Assembly: GCA_003281635.1 (NCBI GenBank) | Contig: QCBK01000002.1 | Coordinates: 1-64,000, forward strand | Reading direction: 5' to 3' | Source: Prochlorococcus sp. AG-347-G22 | GTDB taxonomy: Bacteria; Cyanobacteriota; Cyanobacteriia; PCC-6307; Cyanobiaceae | Length of the DNA: 64,000 bases | Part shown: positions 11,192 through 21,648 of the stretch, piece after piece | Layout: each line of letters starts with the position of its first letter | Numbering within the stretch: position 1 is the stretch's first letter | Program-made: the position numbers and the translations under genes | The notes under the pieces: generated by a model | Database searches by the model: none | Seen by the model: only the letters and a program-made list of their open reading frames with translations | Told to the model about the DNA's origin: nothing

Positions 11192-12190
11192 TTATAGAGG
11201 GGAAAGTGGGATAATTGTATTTACTAAACTCATATATATAGGGATGCCGAGAACTATATTGAATGGAAAAGTTAGACCTAGGGTAGTTGAAATATAATAA
11301 CTAGATTTAGCCTCTGGAACTGTCATCCTCATCGCTGCAGGAACTGCTAAATAAGAGGCGCTTGCACATAAAACCACAAATAAAAGTGCATTGCCAGATC
11401 CTAAAGATAAAAATCTTGCAACGAAAACACCAATAAATGCATTAAATAAAGGCATAAAAATAGCAAAGCCAATCAAGAAAGAACCCGCATTCTTCAGTCT
11501 CGGCAATCTTTGAGCAGCGACTATTCCCATATCTAACAAGAAGAAGCATTCTGCTCCATAGAATAATTGTCCAGTAAAAGGCTCCATTTTTGCAATCCCT
11601 GAGGGATTACTAGAAGCAGTGAGAAATCCTACCATTAAGCTTGAAAGCAATAAATAAACTGATCCATTCAAAAGTGATTCGTGTAATATTGCACTTAGAT
11701 GCATTTTTCTTGATTTTGGCCTATTTTTGGGAGCTGCAAATTTTACAAGTAATAATCCAACAATTATTGCAGGAGATTCCATTAACGCTAAGGCGCCAAC
11801 CATAAACCCATCAAAAGCTATTTTTTGACTTTCCAAAAAACTTTCTGCTGAAATAAATGTAACAGCACTAATTGAACCGTATGCTGCTGCTATTGCGGCT
11901 GAATTAAAGACGTCAAACTTAAATCTTAAGATTAAAAATCCAATCAGCGGGATTACCAATGACATTAGTATTGCAGCACTTAATGTAGGCAATACTTGAT
12001 CTGTAAACCCACTTTTCTGTATCTCTATACCTCCTTTAAAACCAATAGCTAGTAGAAGATATAAGGAGAAGAGTTTAGGTAATGGAGCTGGAATTTCTAA
12101 ATCAGATTTAAAGAGTACTGATATTGCTCCAATCAAAAAGAAAAGAACTGGTGGTGCTAATACATTTTGCAGAATTGGATTTATTTCCAT
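11192..12190 (-). CDS. sbtA: Sodium-dependent bicarbonate transporter SbtA
   Basis: Multi-TM protein FLIGAISVLFKSDLEIPAPLPKLFSLYLLLAIGFKGGIEIQKSG, typical of the SbtA family. Confidence 0.92.
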   Translation of the reverse strand: MEINPILQNVLAPPVLFFLIGAISVLFKSDLEIPAPLPKLFSLYLLLAIGFKGGIEIQKSGFTDQVLPTLSAAILMSLVIPLIGFLILRFKFDVFNSAAIAAAYGSISAVTFISAESFLESQKIAFDGFMVGALALMESPAIIVGLLLVKFAAPKNRPKSRKMHLSAILHESLLNGSVYLLLSSLMVGFLTASSNPSGIAKMEPFTGQLFYGAECFFLLDMGIVAAQRLPRLKNAGSFLIGFAIFMPLFNAFIGVFVARFLSLGSGNALLFVVLCASASYLAVPAAMRMTVPEAKSSYYISTTLGLTFPFNIVLGIPIYMSLVNTIIPLSPL

Positions 12191-12196
12191 AAATTA

Positions 12197-13849
12197 TTAG
12201 GCTATTTCATTTAGAGCGGTTTCTAAAGCTTCTTTTCTTGTTTCAATAATGCCTTCAACTCCAAACTTAGCTAATCTATCTTTTACTTTTTCATTTGCCC
12301 CAGCAACAAATGCTTTTCTGGAATTATTTTTTGCTTCCTGCATCATGTCCTCTATTGCGAGAGTCGCCGTCACGCCAAGTCTTGGTACATCAGTGATATC
12401 TAGTATTAAAACCTTGTAGTTTCTAACTAGCATCATTCTCTCAGATATGCCTTTAGCTGCTCCAAAACTAAGTGGTCCTTTAAGTCTAAATAACATTACT
12501 TCTCCTGAACATCTATCTAGTAGTGCTTTTTCATCAGCAGGTAGTGCATTTTTAGTTTGATCATCATTTGATAAAGGATTATCCTCATCCATGCCTTCTA
12601 GTTGAGTTTGGGTTATTGAATCAATAGTGAGCATATTTGCTATGAATACACCAACTAAAACTGCCCAAATTAAATCCCAAAAAACAGTCATAAGGAGTAC
12701 GCCGTACATTACAACTGAAGTTTTTAAAGATAATTTGTGAGCTCTCCTCAAGAATCCCCAATCAATAATATCTAAACCAACTTTTATAAGAATTCCTGCT
12801 AGCAACGCAGTTGGTATTTGCTCAGCTAAAGGTCCTGCGCCAACTAAAACTATCAACAACACAACTGAGTGAACCATACCAGATATGGGAGTTGATCCTC
12901 CAGATTTAACATTTATAACTGTTCTCATGGTTGCTCCTGCTCCAGGTAAACCTGAAAACAGACCTGCTACAGCATTTCCTATTCCTTGACCAATAAGTTC
13001 TCTATCAGAATTATGTTTTGTTTGAGAGATATTGTCTGCTACTAGAGATGTCAGTAAGGAGTCAATAGCGCCAAGTACTGCTAGGACTAATCCTGCCTTA
13101 AAAATAATTGGGAAATATTGATTAAAACTTGGGAAATTTAAAGATGGAACTCCCCTCGGAATTTCTCCAATTCTATCAATAGCACCGTCTCCAAAAATTA
13201 AAATTGATATTGGAGTTACTATCAATAAGGCCAATAGAGGAGAAGGAACCCATTGACTTATTTTTCTTGGCGTTAGAAATACTATACCTAGAGTCATTAC
13301 TGCCACTCCAATAGCAGCACCATTTGGTTGGAAATTTGAAAATACAGTAGATAAAGATTCGACTACTCCACCACGAGTGCTAATACCTAGTAATGGTCCA
13401 ATCTGAAGTGCAATGATTATGACTCCAATACCAGACATAAATCCTGACACAACAGAATATGGAACTAAAGTAATATATTTTCCTAGTTTTAGAATCCCAA
13501 ATAATATTTGCAGTAAGCCGCCAATGACTACCGCTGCCATCACTAAAGGTAAAATTTGCCCTGCAGAAAGATCTCTTGGAACCCCCACTGCAGCTAAGCC
13601 TGCTACTACGCCAGCAACAGTTACACTCATGGGACCAGTAGGTCCACTAACCTGAGCAGGTGTTCCACCGAACAAGGCTGCTAAAAAACCAACTACTACT
13701 GCCCCATATAGTCCATAAATTGCTCCGCCTGGTCCTAACGCAGCATTACCAAAAGCAAGAGCGAGAGGTAAAGCCACCACTGCGGCTGTGATCCCTCCTA
13801 GAATATCTCCTCTTACATTCTTTAGATGAAATCCATTAATTATTTTCAA
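12197..13849 (-). CDS. SulP-family anion transporter with STAS domain (BicA-like bicarbonate transporter)
   Basis: LGGITAAVVALPLALAFG, GPTGPMSVTVAG; C-terminal STAS region FRLKGPLSFGAAKGISERM...VLILDITDVPRLGVTATLAIEDM; adjacent to sbtA. Confidence 0.85.
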   Translation of the reverse strand: MKIINGFHLKNVRGDILGGITAAVVALPLALAFGNAALGPGGAIYGLYGAVVVGFLAALFGGTPAQVSGPTGPMSVTVAGVVAGLAAVGVPRDLSAGQILPLVMAAVVIGGLLQILFGILKLGKYITLVPYSVVSGFMSGIGVIIIALQIGPLLGISTRGGVVESLSTVFSNFQPNGAAIGVAVMTLGIVFLTPRKISQWVPSPLLALLIVTPISILIFGDGAIDRIGEIPRGVPSLNFPSFNQYFPIIFKAGLVLAVLGAIDSLLTSLVADNISQTKHNSDRELIGQGIGNAVAGLFSGLPGAGATMRTVINVKSGGSTPISGMVHSVVLLIVLVGAGPLAEQIPTALLAGILIKVGLDIIDWGFLRRAHKLSLKTSVVMYGVLLMTVFWDLIWAVLVGVFIANMLTIDSITQTQLEGMDEDNPLSNDDQTKNALPADEKALLDRCSGEVMLFRLKGPLSFGAAKGISERMMLVRNYKVLILDITDVPRLGVTATLAIEDMMQEAKNNSRKAFVAGANEKVKDRLAKFGVEGIIETRKEALETALNEIA

Positions 13850-14071
13850 AGATACTCTCCTTAAAATAAATACTTAACTAGAAGATATTATCTCTTTATG
13901 ACGTAAATTTGTGAAAAATTAAGTTTGTGCAAAATATTTTTGTAACTTTTTTTGCTTTTTTTAAATAAATTTTAGTTACTTTTCCTGAACAAAAGTAGTC
14001 TCTGATTGATTTATATGTGAGGCAAGCGATTAATGTATTAGATAAATATTTTTCAATTTAATAATATTCAA

Positions 14072-15073
14072 ATGAATTCGATTATTCGTCCAAGAAGATT
14101 AAGAAGAACTGAGGCAATTAGAGAAATGGTTAGAGAAAACCATTTGGCGGCATCGGACTTTATCTATCCATTATTTATTCATGAAAAAGATTTTAAAGAG
14201 GAAATTTCCGCAATGCCCGGAACTTATAGATGGGATATTAATGGCTTATTAAAAGAGGTTACTAGGGCATGGGAATTGGGAATTAGATGTGTGGTTCTTT
14301 TCCCAAAAATTTACGATAGCTTAAAGACTGAAGATGGAGCAGAATGTTTTAATGAGGACGGTTTAATACCTAAAGCTATTCGAATATTAAAAAAAGAGAT
14401 TCCAGAAATGGCAATAATGACAGATGTTGCCTTGGACCCTTACTCGTGTGATGGACATGATGGTTTAGTTGATGAAACTGGAAAAATATTGAATGATGAA
14501 ACGATTGAAATTTTAAAAAAACAAGCTTTAACTCAAGCTAGAGCTGGAGCAGATTTTATTGGCCCTAGTGACATGATGGATGGGAGAGTTGGAGCTATTA
14601 GGACTGCTCTTGATAGTGAAGGATTTAGTGATGTAGGTATTATTAGTTATACAGCTAAATATTCATCTGCTTATTATGGTCCGTTTAGAACTGCTTTAGA
14701 TTCGGCTCCTAGAGAGAATAGTAAGAAAGTAATTCCAGACAATAAGTCTACATATCAAATGGACCCTGCTAATTCAAAAGAGGCTTTAATTGAATCGGCA
14801 TTGGATCAGTATGAAGGAGCTGATATTTTGATGGTAAAACCAGGAATTTCATATTTGGATATTGTTTATAGACTAAGCACATTTTCAAATAAGCCCATAG
14901 CTGCATATAACGTTAGTGGGGAGTATTCCATGGTAAAGTCTGCTGCTATGAAGAACTGGATTAACGAAAAAGATATTGTTTTAGAGACATTGCTTAGTTT
15001 TAAAAGAGCAGGAGCAAAATTAATACTCACTTATCATGCTTGTGATGCATCTCAATGGTTGCGGGATACTTAA
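14072..15073 (+). CDS. hemB: Delta-aminolevulinic acid dehydratase (porphobilinogen synthase)
   Basis: RPRRLRRTEAIREMVREN...DVALDPYSCDGHDGLV...YQMDPANSKEAL. Confidence 0.97.
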   Translation: MNSIIRPRRLRRTEAIREMVRENHLAASDFIYPLFIHEKDFKEEISAMPGTYRWDINGLLKEVTRAWELGIRCVVLFPKIYDSLKTEDGAECFNEDGLIPKAIRILKKEIPEMAIMTDVALDPYSCDGHDGLVDETGKILNDETIEILKKQALTQARAGADFIGPSDMMDGRVGAIRTALDSEGFSDVGIISYTAKYSSAYYGPFRTALDSAPRENSKKVIPDNKSTYQMDPANSKEALIESALDQYEGADILMVKPGISYLDIVYRLSTFSNKPIAAYNVSGEYSMVKSAAMKNWINEKDIVLETLLSFKRAGAKLILTYHACDASQWLRDT

Positions 15074-15135
15074 AAACTCATTATTAACAAAAATTTGGTT
15101 TATTCTTAGATTAGTAATGAATTAATTGCTTTGTT

Positions 15136-15522
15136 TTGAAGTTTTCACAAGGAGTAAATAGGATTGGTCACATTGCGCTTAGAGTAGAGAATCTCGAAAG
15201 GGCGAAATCTTTTTACATTAAGCTGGGCATGAATTTGGTTTGGGATGATAAAGATTGGTCTTATTTGGAGGCAGGTAAAGGGAAAGATGGGCTTGCGTTG
15301 TTAGGCCCTAGCTACAAAGCTGCGGGACCTCACTTTGCTTTTCATTTTGAAAATAAAAAAGAAGTGGAAAATATTCAAAATGATTTAAAAAATTCTGGTG
15401 TAAAAGTTGGCCCTTTACATGAGCACAGAGATGGAACAGCATCTTTTTATATGAAGGATACTGAAGGAAACTGGCTTGAGATGCTTTATGTTCCTCCTGA
15501 AGGGATTCAATCGAATGTTTGA
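15136..15522 (+). CDS. Glyoxalase/VOC-family protein (TTG start)
   Basis: INRIGHIALRVENLERAKSFYIKLGM; HRDGTASFYMKDTEGNWLEMLY. Confidence 0.85.
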   Translation: MKFSQGVNRIGHIALRVENLERAKSFYIKLGMNLVWDDKDWSYLEAGKGKDGLALLGPSYKAAGPHFAFHFENKKEVENIQNDLKNSGVKVGPLHEHRDGTASFYMKDTEGNWLEMLYVPPEGIQSNV

Positions 15523-17948
15523 TTCTTTTTTTTTGTATGCAAGAGAAAAGTTATTCTAAAAAATCATATTCAGACAATACCTTAGAAGAAGAATCTATAA
15601 ACCTTTTAGAGTGGGATTCATTAAAAACGCATTTATCTTCATTCGCCTCAACGGAAATGGGTAAACGATCAATTTTAAGTTTTGTTATACCTTCAGAATA
15701 CGAGGCATCAAAAAGACTTTTGAATGAAACTGTTGAAATTAATGAGCTTGAAAAAAATTTAGATAAATCAATTAGTTTTTCTGGTGTTTTTGATATTAGT
15801 AGAAATATTGAAATTTGTTCGAAGGGAGGTGTAATTTCATCTTCTGAATTATTAGAAATAGCGAAAACAATTGCTGCAGCTAAAAATTTAAAAAAAATCT
15901 TATTAGATTTTGAACAAAGGCCTTATATTTCATCATTCACAAAAAATTTAATTGACTATCAGAATATCGAAACGATTTTCAAAAAAGGCATTGAATCGAA
16001 TGGAAGGATTTCAGACAATGCTAGTAACGATCTATCTATTCTCAGAAAAGAATTTTTATCTAAGAAACTTGAAAGAAAAATATTAGTTGAGAAATTTATT
16101 CAAAAGAATTTAGCTTATTTGCAAGATACTACTATTGGAGATCGATATGGTAGACCTGTTTTAGCAGTGAAAGTTAATTATATAGATAAATTTAAAGGCA
16201 TAATTCATGACTCTTCATCTTCAGGAAATACGGTATATTTTGAGCCTGAAAGTGCAGTAAATAAAGGTAATAAGATTGCTTCTTTAGAGGCTAGGATTAC
16301 AGCAGAAGAATTTAAATTACTTAAAAAATGGTCACAAGTTGTTAGTGATAATTCAGAAAATCTTATTGAAATGGCATCCATTTTATTAAGAATAGAAAAT
16401 GCTTTAACTCGTTCAAGATATTCGAAATGGATTGGAGGTAAAACTCCTAAGTTTGAGAGAAATCCTATTATTTCTTTAATTGGTTTTTCACATCCGTTAT
16501 TGATTTGGGAACATAAGAAAAAAGGAGCCCCTCCCCCAGTGGCTGTCGATTTTCATATAAATAGAAATATTAAGGTTGTAGCTATTACAGGTCCAAATAC
16601 TGGAGGTAAAACGGCTGCTTTAAAAGGCTTGGGTTTGTCTTTAGTTATGGCTAGAGCAGGATTATTGATACCCTCAACTAATAATCCTATTATCCCTTTT
16701 TGTCCAAATATATATGTGGATATAGGAGATAATCAATCATTAGAAGAAAATTTATCTACGTTCAGCGGTCATATATCCCGCATTAAAGAGATATTAGATT
16801 CACTTGATAATAAGAAAGGATTATCAGTTGTTTTGTTAGATGAGATTGGATCAGGTACAGATCCTCTTGAAGGAAGTGCTCTTGCGATGGCTTTATTAAA
16901 AGAATTTGCAAATAAATCTGATATCACTTTAGCAACTACTCATTATGGAGATATTAAGGCTCTAAAATATAATGACTCAAGATTTGAAAACGTATCAGTT
17001 GCTTTTGATGAGGATTCTTTGAAGCCAAAATATATACTCAACTGGGGAATTCCAGGAAGAAGTAATGCTTTATCAATCTCAAAGAGAATTGGTCTCAATG
17101 AAAGCATACTCAATGAAGCTGCAAATTATTTAAAGCCAAAAGAAGTAGATAATATTAACAGTATTATAAAAGGACTTGAGGAAGAGAGGATTAAACAACA
17201 AAATTCTGCAGAAGAAGCTGCAGAACTGATTGCAAGGACTGAAATATTACATGATGAACTTAAGAGAAATTATGAATATCAAAAAATAAATGCTGAAAAA
17301 ATCCAGGAAATTGAAAGGTCTAAATTATCAAAACATATTTTATCAGCTAAAAAAGAGGTAATAAATTTGATTAAAAAATTAAGAGATAAAAATGTTAATG
17401 GAGAGGATACGAGAATTATTGGAAAAAGATTAAAAGAAATTGAGACGGAACATTTAACCCAAAAAAAATTTGAAAAGTCAATATCATGGAATCCTCAGGT
17501 AGGTGATTTTGTAAAAATTAAAAGTCTAAATAGTATGGGACAAATTGTAGATTTAGATAAAAAAGGTGGTTTTTATGAAGTTACATGTGGTTCATTCAGA
17601 AGCACATTATCTGTAAATGACTTTGAAGGTATTAATGGAGAAACGCCTAATTTCAAGAGGTCAAAAATTGAGATCAAATCTACAAGAGAAGATTTTTCTT
17701 TTTCTAAAATTAGAACGAGTAAAAATACAATTGACGTAAGAGGGTTAAGAGTTCATGAAGCCGAAATAATTATTGAGGAGAAAATTAGAAAATTTCATGG
17801 ACCGCTATGGATTGTTCATGGAATTGGCACAGGTAAATTAAAAAAAGGAGTAAGAAATTGGCTATCAGGTTTAAATTATGTTGATAAGATTGAAGATGCA
17901 GCCCAGAACGAGGGTGGACCTGGTTGCAGTATTGCATGGATAAAATAA
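15519..17948 (+). CDS. mutS2: MutS2 family endonuclease/ATPase with Smr domain (true start may be about 15537)
   Basis: Walker A TGPNTGGKTAALKGLG, LLDEIGSGTDPLEGSALA, C-terminal Smr IDVRGLRVHEAEIIIEE...IVHGIGTGKLKKGVRNWL. Confidence 0.93.
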   Translation: MILFFCMQEKSYSKKSYSDNTLEEESINLLEWDSLKTHLSSFASTEMGKRSILSFVIPSEYEASKRLLNETVEINELEKNLDKSISFSGVFDISRNIEICSKGGVISSSELLEIAKTIAAAKNLKKILLDFEQRPYISSFTKNLIDYQNIETIFKKGIESNGRISDNASNDLSILRKEFLSKKLERKILVEKFIQKNLAYLQDTTIGDRYGRPVLAVKVNYIDKFKGIIHDSSSSGNTVYFEPESAVNKGNKIASLEARITAEEFKLLKKWSQVVSDNSENLIEMASILLRIENALTRSRYSKWIGGKTPKFERNPIISLIGFSHPLLIWEHKKKGAPPPVAVDFHINRNIKVVAITGPNTGGKTAALKGLGLSLVMARAGLLIPSTNNPIIPFCPNIYVDIGDNQSLEENLSTFSGHISRIKEILDSLDNKKGLSVVLLDEIGSGTDPLEGSALAMALLKEFANKSDITLATTHYGDIKALKYNDSRFENVSVAFDEDSLKPKYILNWGIPGRSNALSISKRIGLNESILNEAANYLKPKEVDNINSIIKGLEEERIKQQNSAEEAAELIARTEILHDELKRNYEYQKINAEKIQEIERSKLSKHILSAKKEVINLIKKLRDKNVNGEDTRIIGKRLKEIETEHLTQKKFEKSISWNPQVGDFVKIKSLNSMGQIVDLDKKGGFYEVTCGSFRSTLSVNDFEGINGETPNFKRSKIEIKSTREDFSFSKIRTSKNTIDVRGLRVHEAEIIIEEKIRKFHGPLWIVHGIGTGKLKKGVRNWLSGLNYVDKIEDAAQNEGGPGCSIAWIK

Positions 17949-17989
17949 AATTAAAAAATACCTAGAAAACAATTTAATAAGCGTACTAA

Positions 17990-18973
17990 GTGCAATTTAT
18001 TGATCAAGCAAACATTATTCTTAAAGCTGGGAAAGGTGGAAATGGAATAGTTTCATTTAGAAGAGAAAAATTCGTTCCTGCTGGAGGACCTTCTGGGGGT
18101 AATGGTGGCAGAGGAGGTTCAGTTATTTTGATGGCTGATAATAATCTTCAAACATTATTAGATTTCAAATTCAAACGTGAAATAATTGCTGAAGATGGAT
18201 GTAAAGGAGGTCCTAATAAGAGATCAGGTGCTTCAGGTGAGGATAGAATCCTTAAAGTTCCCTGCGGTACAGAAATAAGGGATATTAAAACCGGCATTAT
18301 TTTAGGAGACTTAACTAAAGATGAACAGAGTTTAACTATTGCCATTGGAGGAAGAGGTGGACATGGTAATGCTTACTATTTAAGTAATCAAAATAGAGCC
18401 CCAGAATCATTCACCGAAGGAAAAGATGGTGAGATATGGGAGGTTCAATTAGAACTAAAACTTCTTGCAGAGGTTGGGATTATAGGTCTTCCAAATGCTG
18501 GGAAAAGTACTTTGATTTCCGTTGTATCATCTGCCCGTCCAAAAATCGCAAATTATCCTTTCACGACTCTAATACCTAACTTAGGTGTAGTAAGAAAAAT
18601 TGATGGGAATGGTTGCCTTTTTGCAGATATTCCTGGATTAATATCAGGCGCTGCTGATGGAGTAGGTTTAGGGCATGACTTTTTAAGGCACATCCAAAGA
18701 ACGAAGATACTTATTCATTTAATTGATGCAATTGCAGAAAATCCTTTACATGATTTTGAGATTATTGAGCAGGAATTAAAAAAATATGGGAAAGGTCTTT
18801 TAGATAAAGAAAGGATAATAGTATTGAATAAAATGGAGCTTGTAGATAATGATTATTTGAAAATAATTACAAAAAAGTTAGAAGATTTATCTGAAAAGAA
18901 AGTTTTAGTTATTTCTTCATCTTTAAAAAAAGGTTTATCGTCACTGCTTTCTGAAGTATGGAAAAGGATCTAA
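17990..18973 (+). CDS. obg: GTPase Obg/CgtA (GTG start)
   Basis: [46 protein letters not shown]. Confidence 0.96.
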   Translation: MQFIDQANIILKAGKGGNGIVSFRREKFVPAGGPSGGNGGRGGSVILMADNNLQTLLDFKFKREIIAEDGCKGGPNKRSGASGEDRILKVPCGTEIRDIKTGIILGDLTKDEQSLTIAIGGRGGHGNAYYLSNQNRAPESFTEGKDGEIWEVQLELKLLAEVGIIGLPNAGKSTLISVVSSARPKIANYPFTTLIPNLGVVRKIDGNGCLFADIPGLISGAADGVGLGHDFLRHIQRTKILIHLIDAIAENPLHDFEIIEQELKKYGKGLLDKERIIVLNKMELVDNDYLKIITKKLEDLSEKKVLVISSSLKKGLSSLLSEVWKRI

Positions 18974-19059
18974 CTTAAATTAAAAATTTTTTTGTCAAAA
19001 AATACACTTGCTTTAATAATGAAAATTAGTCATAAATAAGATACTTCTCTAGAAAAAAT

Positions 19060-19242
19060 ATGAATTTCTATACTTGCTTTGATCAACAAGGAAAAATAAT
19101 AGCTAGATGTCAAACGATGCAAGATATCGAGGTTTTGAAGAAAATGGGAAGACCAATTGTAGAAGTCAAGGAAATGAAAAATGAGGAGTCGGTTGTTTGT
19201 TCCCTTACAGGAAGTCCATCAGACTTTAATAGAGATTACTAA
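19060..19242 (+). CDS. Small conserved hypothetical protein (60 aa)
   Basis: Intact short ORF followed by a strong terminator. Confidence 0.7.
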   Translation: MNFYTCFDQQGKIIARCQTMQDIEVLKKMGRPIVEVKEMKNEESVVCSLTGSPSDFNRDY

Positions 19243-19253
19243 AGTATTCAACA

Positions 19254-19286
19254 AATAAAAAAGGGCTTTTAAAGCCCTTTTTTATT
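19254..19286. terminator. Bidirectional intrinsic terminator
   Basis: 16-bp stem AATAAAAAAGGGCTTT / AAAGCCCTTTTTTATT with 1-nt centre, between convergent genes. Confidence 0.85.
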
Positions 19287-19310
19287 GTGCATTATCGATC
19301 AAAAGAAAAC

Positions 19311-19529
19311 TTAATCATCATAAACAAGACATTCCGGTTCATCCGGATTGGCATCGCAGAAAAGTTCCAAAGCATTAGGGTCATGTTTATCCTCTGGATG
19401 ATGATCCTTATATTCTTCGAGTTCTTTTAGCTCTTCAGTTAAATGTCTGACCTTTGGAAGATTGCCCTCTGCTTTAGCAGATTCGATTTCCGATTGATCT
19501 TTTTTGATGTGTTCGTCAATGGATTTCAT
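19311..19529 (-). CDS. cp12: CP12-family Calvin-cycle regulator, C-terminal Cys pair only
   Basis: C-terminal LELFCDANPDEPECLVYDD CP12 signature. Confidence 0.88.
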   Translation of the reverse strand: MKSIDEHIKKDQSEIESAKAEGNLPKVRHLTEELKELEEYKDHHPEDKHDPNALELFCDANPDEPECLVYDD

Positions 19530-19645
19530 TTTAAGCCTTTCATACTTTAGTAGACATACATAACATAGTTAATTTCTAATGAAATTGCATTACCTATGAA
19601 CTAAATAAGTGTTCATTACAACATCATTTTTTTTTCGGAATTGAT

Positions 19646-20602
19646 TTATGTATTTTTTAAGGACTCTAATCTCATTATTTCCTCTAACGACGGTAAAACT
19701 GGGATTAGTTGATTTGGGTTTAAAGGGAATAAAGCTTTGTAGTAATCTTTCTTCCATTCATTGTCGAAGCATGTCTTATTTACGTTAGATAAGTTAAAGA
19801 ATTTTAATCTCCATTCAATAATCTTTTCGAAACTTGATAATTCTTGTTCAGTACATTTGAAAAGTTTGCTATATATCAATTCCCATCTTATAAGCGTTGG
19901 AAAAAGGTAAATATCTGCGTAGGTAAACTCTTCTCCAAATATCCAGCCCCCTTTGTTTTTCTGTAATAAATTTTCAACTTCATTTAAAGCTGCGAAAAGA
20001 TTTTGACTTGCGATTTCGTAAGCTGTCTGGTTTCTGGCGAAACCACATTTATATACGCCATCATTAATACTGTTATTAATTAAATCTAAAAATTTTTGAT
20101 TGCAATCTTTAATGCCTAATGTCTGATATTTCAATTCACTTTTTATTGAATTGAGCAGTCTTATAATCTGTGAACTTTCATTAGACAAAATATTTACTTC
20201 ATCTTTTACAAAACTTATAAAAAGAGGTAATGTCGCTCTAAAAATGATCTTCTCATTAGCTTTTTTGTAAATGTCTGAAAGTCTCATACATCCCTTAAAA
20301 TTTGTATTGAAAATCCACTCGCCATGCTCAACATCTGCTTTTAAAAATATAACTTTAACTTTTTTAGATAAATGTTTTATTTCGTGGACAAGTAAAGTTC
20401 TTTGACACCATGGACAAGAATTCCCTACCAATAAATAAATTTGTCCTTTTTCATTATTTATATCGTATTTACTATCAATTGTTATACCTTTTGGCCTTTT
20501 ATAATTACCATGTAAATCTGAAGGCGCGAAGCCATTCATTAGTTGGTTCCAAAACCAAAACCAGAATTTTATGGAAGCCTTAATAAGGTATTTATTTTGC
20601 AT
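19646..20602 (-). CDS. Glutathione S-transferase-like protein
   Basis: Thioredoxin-fold GNSCPWCQRTLLVHEIK and C-terminal GST helical region GGWIFGEEFTYADIYLFPTLIR. Confidence 0.8.
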   Translation of the reverse strand: MQNKYLIKASIKFWFWFWNQLMNGFAPSDLHGNYKRPKGITIDSKYDINNEKGQIYLLVGNSCPWCQRTLLVHEIKHLSKKVKVIFLKADVEHGEWIFNTNFKGCMRLSDIYKKANEKIIFRATLPLFISFVKDEVNILSNESSQIIRLLNSIKSELKYQTLGIKDCNQKFLDLINNSINDGVYKCGFARNQTAYEIASQNLFAALNEVENLLQKNKGGWIFGEEFTYADIYLFPTLIRWELIYSKLFKCTEQELSSFEKIIEWRLKFFNLSNVNKTCFDNEWKKDYYKALFPLNPNQLIPVLPSLEEIMRLESLKNT

Positions 20603-20625
20603 AAAATTTTATTCTTAAAGAAAAA

Positions 20626-21531
20626 ATGACTGTTCAAAGAATACTTATCGTTTCAGGCACTCATGGGAATGAAATTAATCCTGTTTGGGCCGTTAAACAG
20701 TTTAATAGAGAGGAAAATAATTTAAATTATGGTATTGAGTATGAGTACATCATAGGTAATCCTGCTGCCTATAAAAAAGGGTGCAGATATATAGATGTGG
20801 ATTTAAATAGATCTTTTAAAATAACTGAGAATTTTGATAAACATAAGAATAACTTTTATGAAACTAATAGAGCCAATTTTTTAGTAGATCAATTTGGAAT
20901 TGATGGATTTAAACCCTGTCAAATTGCAATCGATTTGCATACTACTACTGCAAATATGGGAACTAGCATTGTTTTGTATGGGAGGAGATTCCAAGATTTT
21001 TGTTTAGCTGCGTTACTACAGAACAAATTTGGATTGCCTATTTATTTGCACGAAAAAGATAAAGCCCAAACAGGCTTTCTTGTAGAAGCCTGGCCATGTG
21101 GTCTAGTTATTGAAATAGGAGCTGTCGCACAAAATTTTTATGATCCAAAAATCATAGATAGATTCTTAATAATCATTAGATCTTTAAGGGAAGAGATTGA
21201 TAAATTAAAAAACAACCTTATAGAACTCCCAAAGGAATTGGTTGTTCATGTTCATCAAGGGAGTATAGATTATCCAAGAGATGAAAAAGGATATATTGAT
21301 GGCTTAATACATCCTGAAAGGATAAACCAAGATTGGAAAATGATTAAAAAAGGAGATCCATTATTTCTTGATAGCCAAGGAATAATTCATAAATATGATG
21401 GAGAAAAATTGATTTGGCCTGTTTTTATTGGCGAAGTCGCCTATAAGGAAAAAAAAATTGCCATGAGCTATACGAAGAAAGAAGTTATTAGTTCTAACAA
21501 TCAATGGATTAATGAGTTTGAAAGCCTTTAA
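20626..21531 (+). CDS. Aspartoacylase / succinylglutamate desuccinylase family protein
   Basis: VSGTHGNEINPVWAVKQF, DVDLNRSF, AIDLHTTTANMG zinc-binding motifs. Confidence 0.88.
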   Translation: MTVQRILIVSGTHGNEINPVWAVKQFNREENNLNYGIEYEYIIGNPAAYKKGCRYIDVDLNRSFKITENFDKHKNNFYETNRANFLVDQFGIDGFKPCQIAIDLHTTTANMGTSIVLYGRRFQDFCLAALLQNKFGLPIYLHEKDKAQTGFLVEAWPCGLVIEIGAVAQNFYDPKIIDRFLIIIRSLREEIDKLKNNLIELPKELVVHVHQGSIDYPRDEKGYIDGLIHPERINQDWKMIKKGDPLFLDSQGIIHKYDGEKLIWPVFIGEVAYKEKKIAMSYTKKEVISSNNQWINEFESL

Positions 21532-21648
21532 ATTAAGAAACAAGGACAATAAATTGATGAAAACTAATAAGGATTTTTTATTTAAAAGATAAGTTTATTT
21601 AATATTTAAAGCTTTTATTTTTTTTGCTAAGTCTTAATTCTTAAAAAC

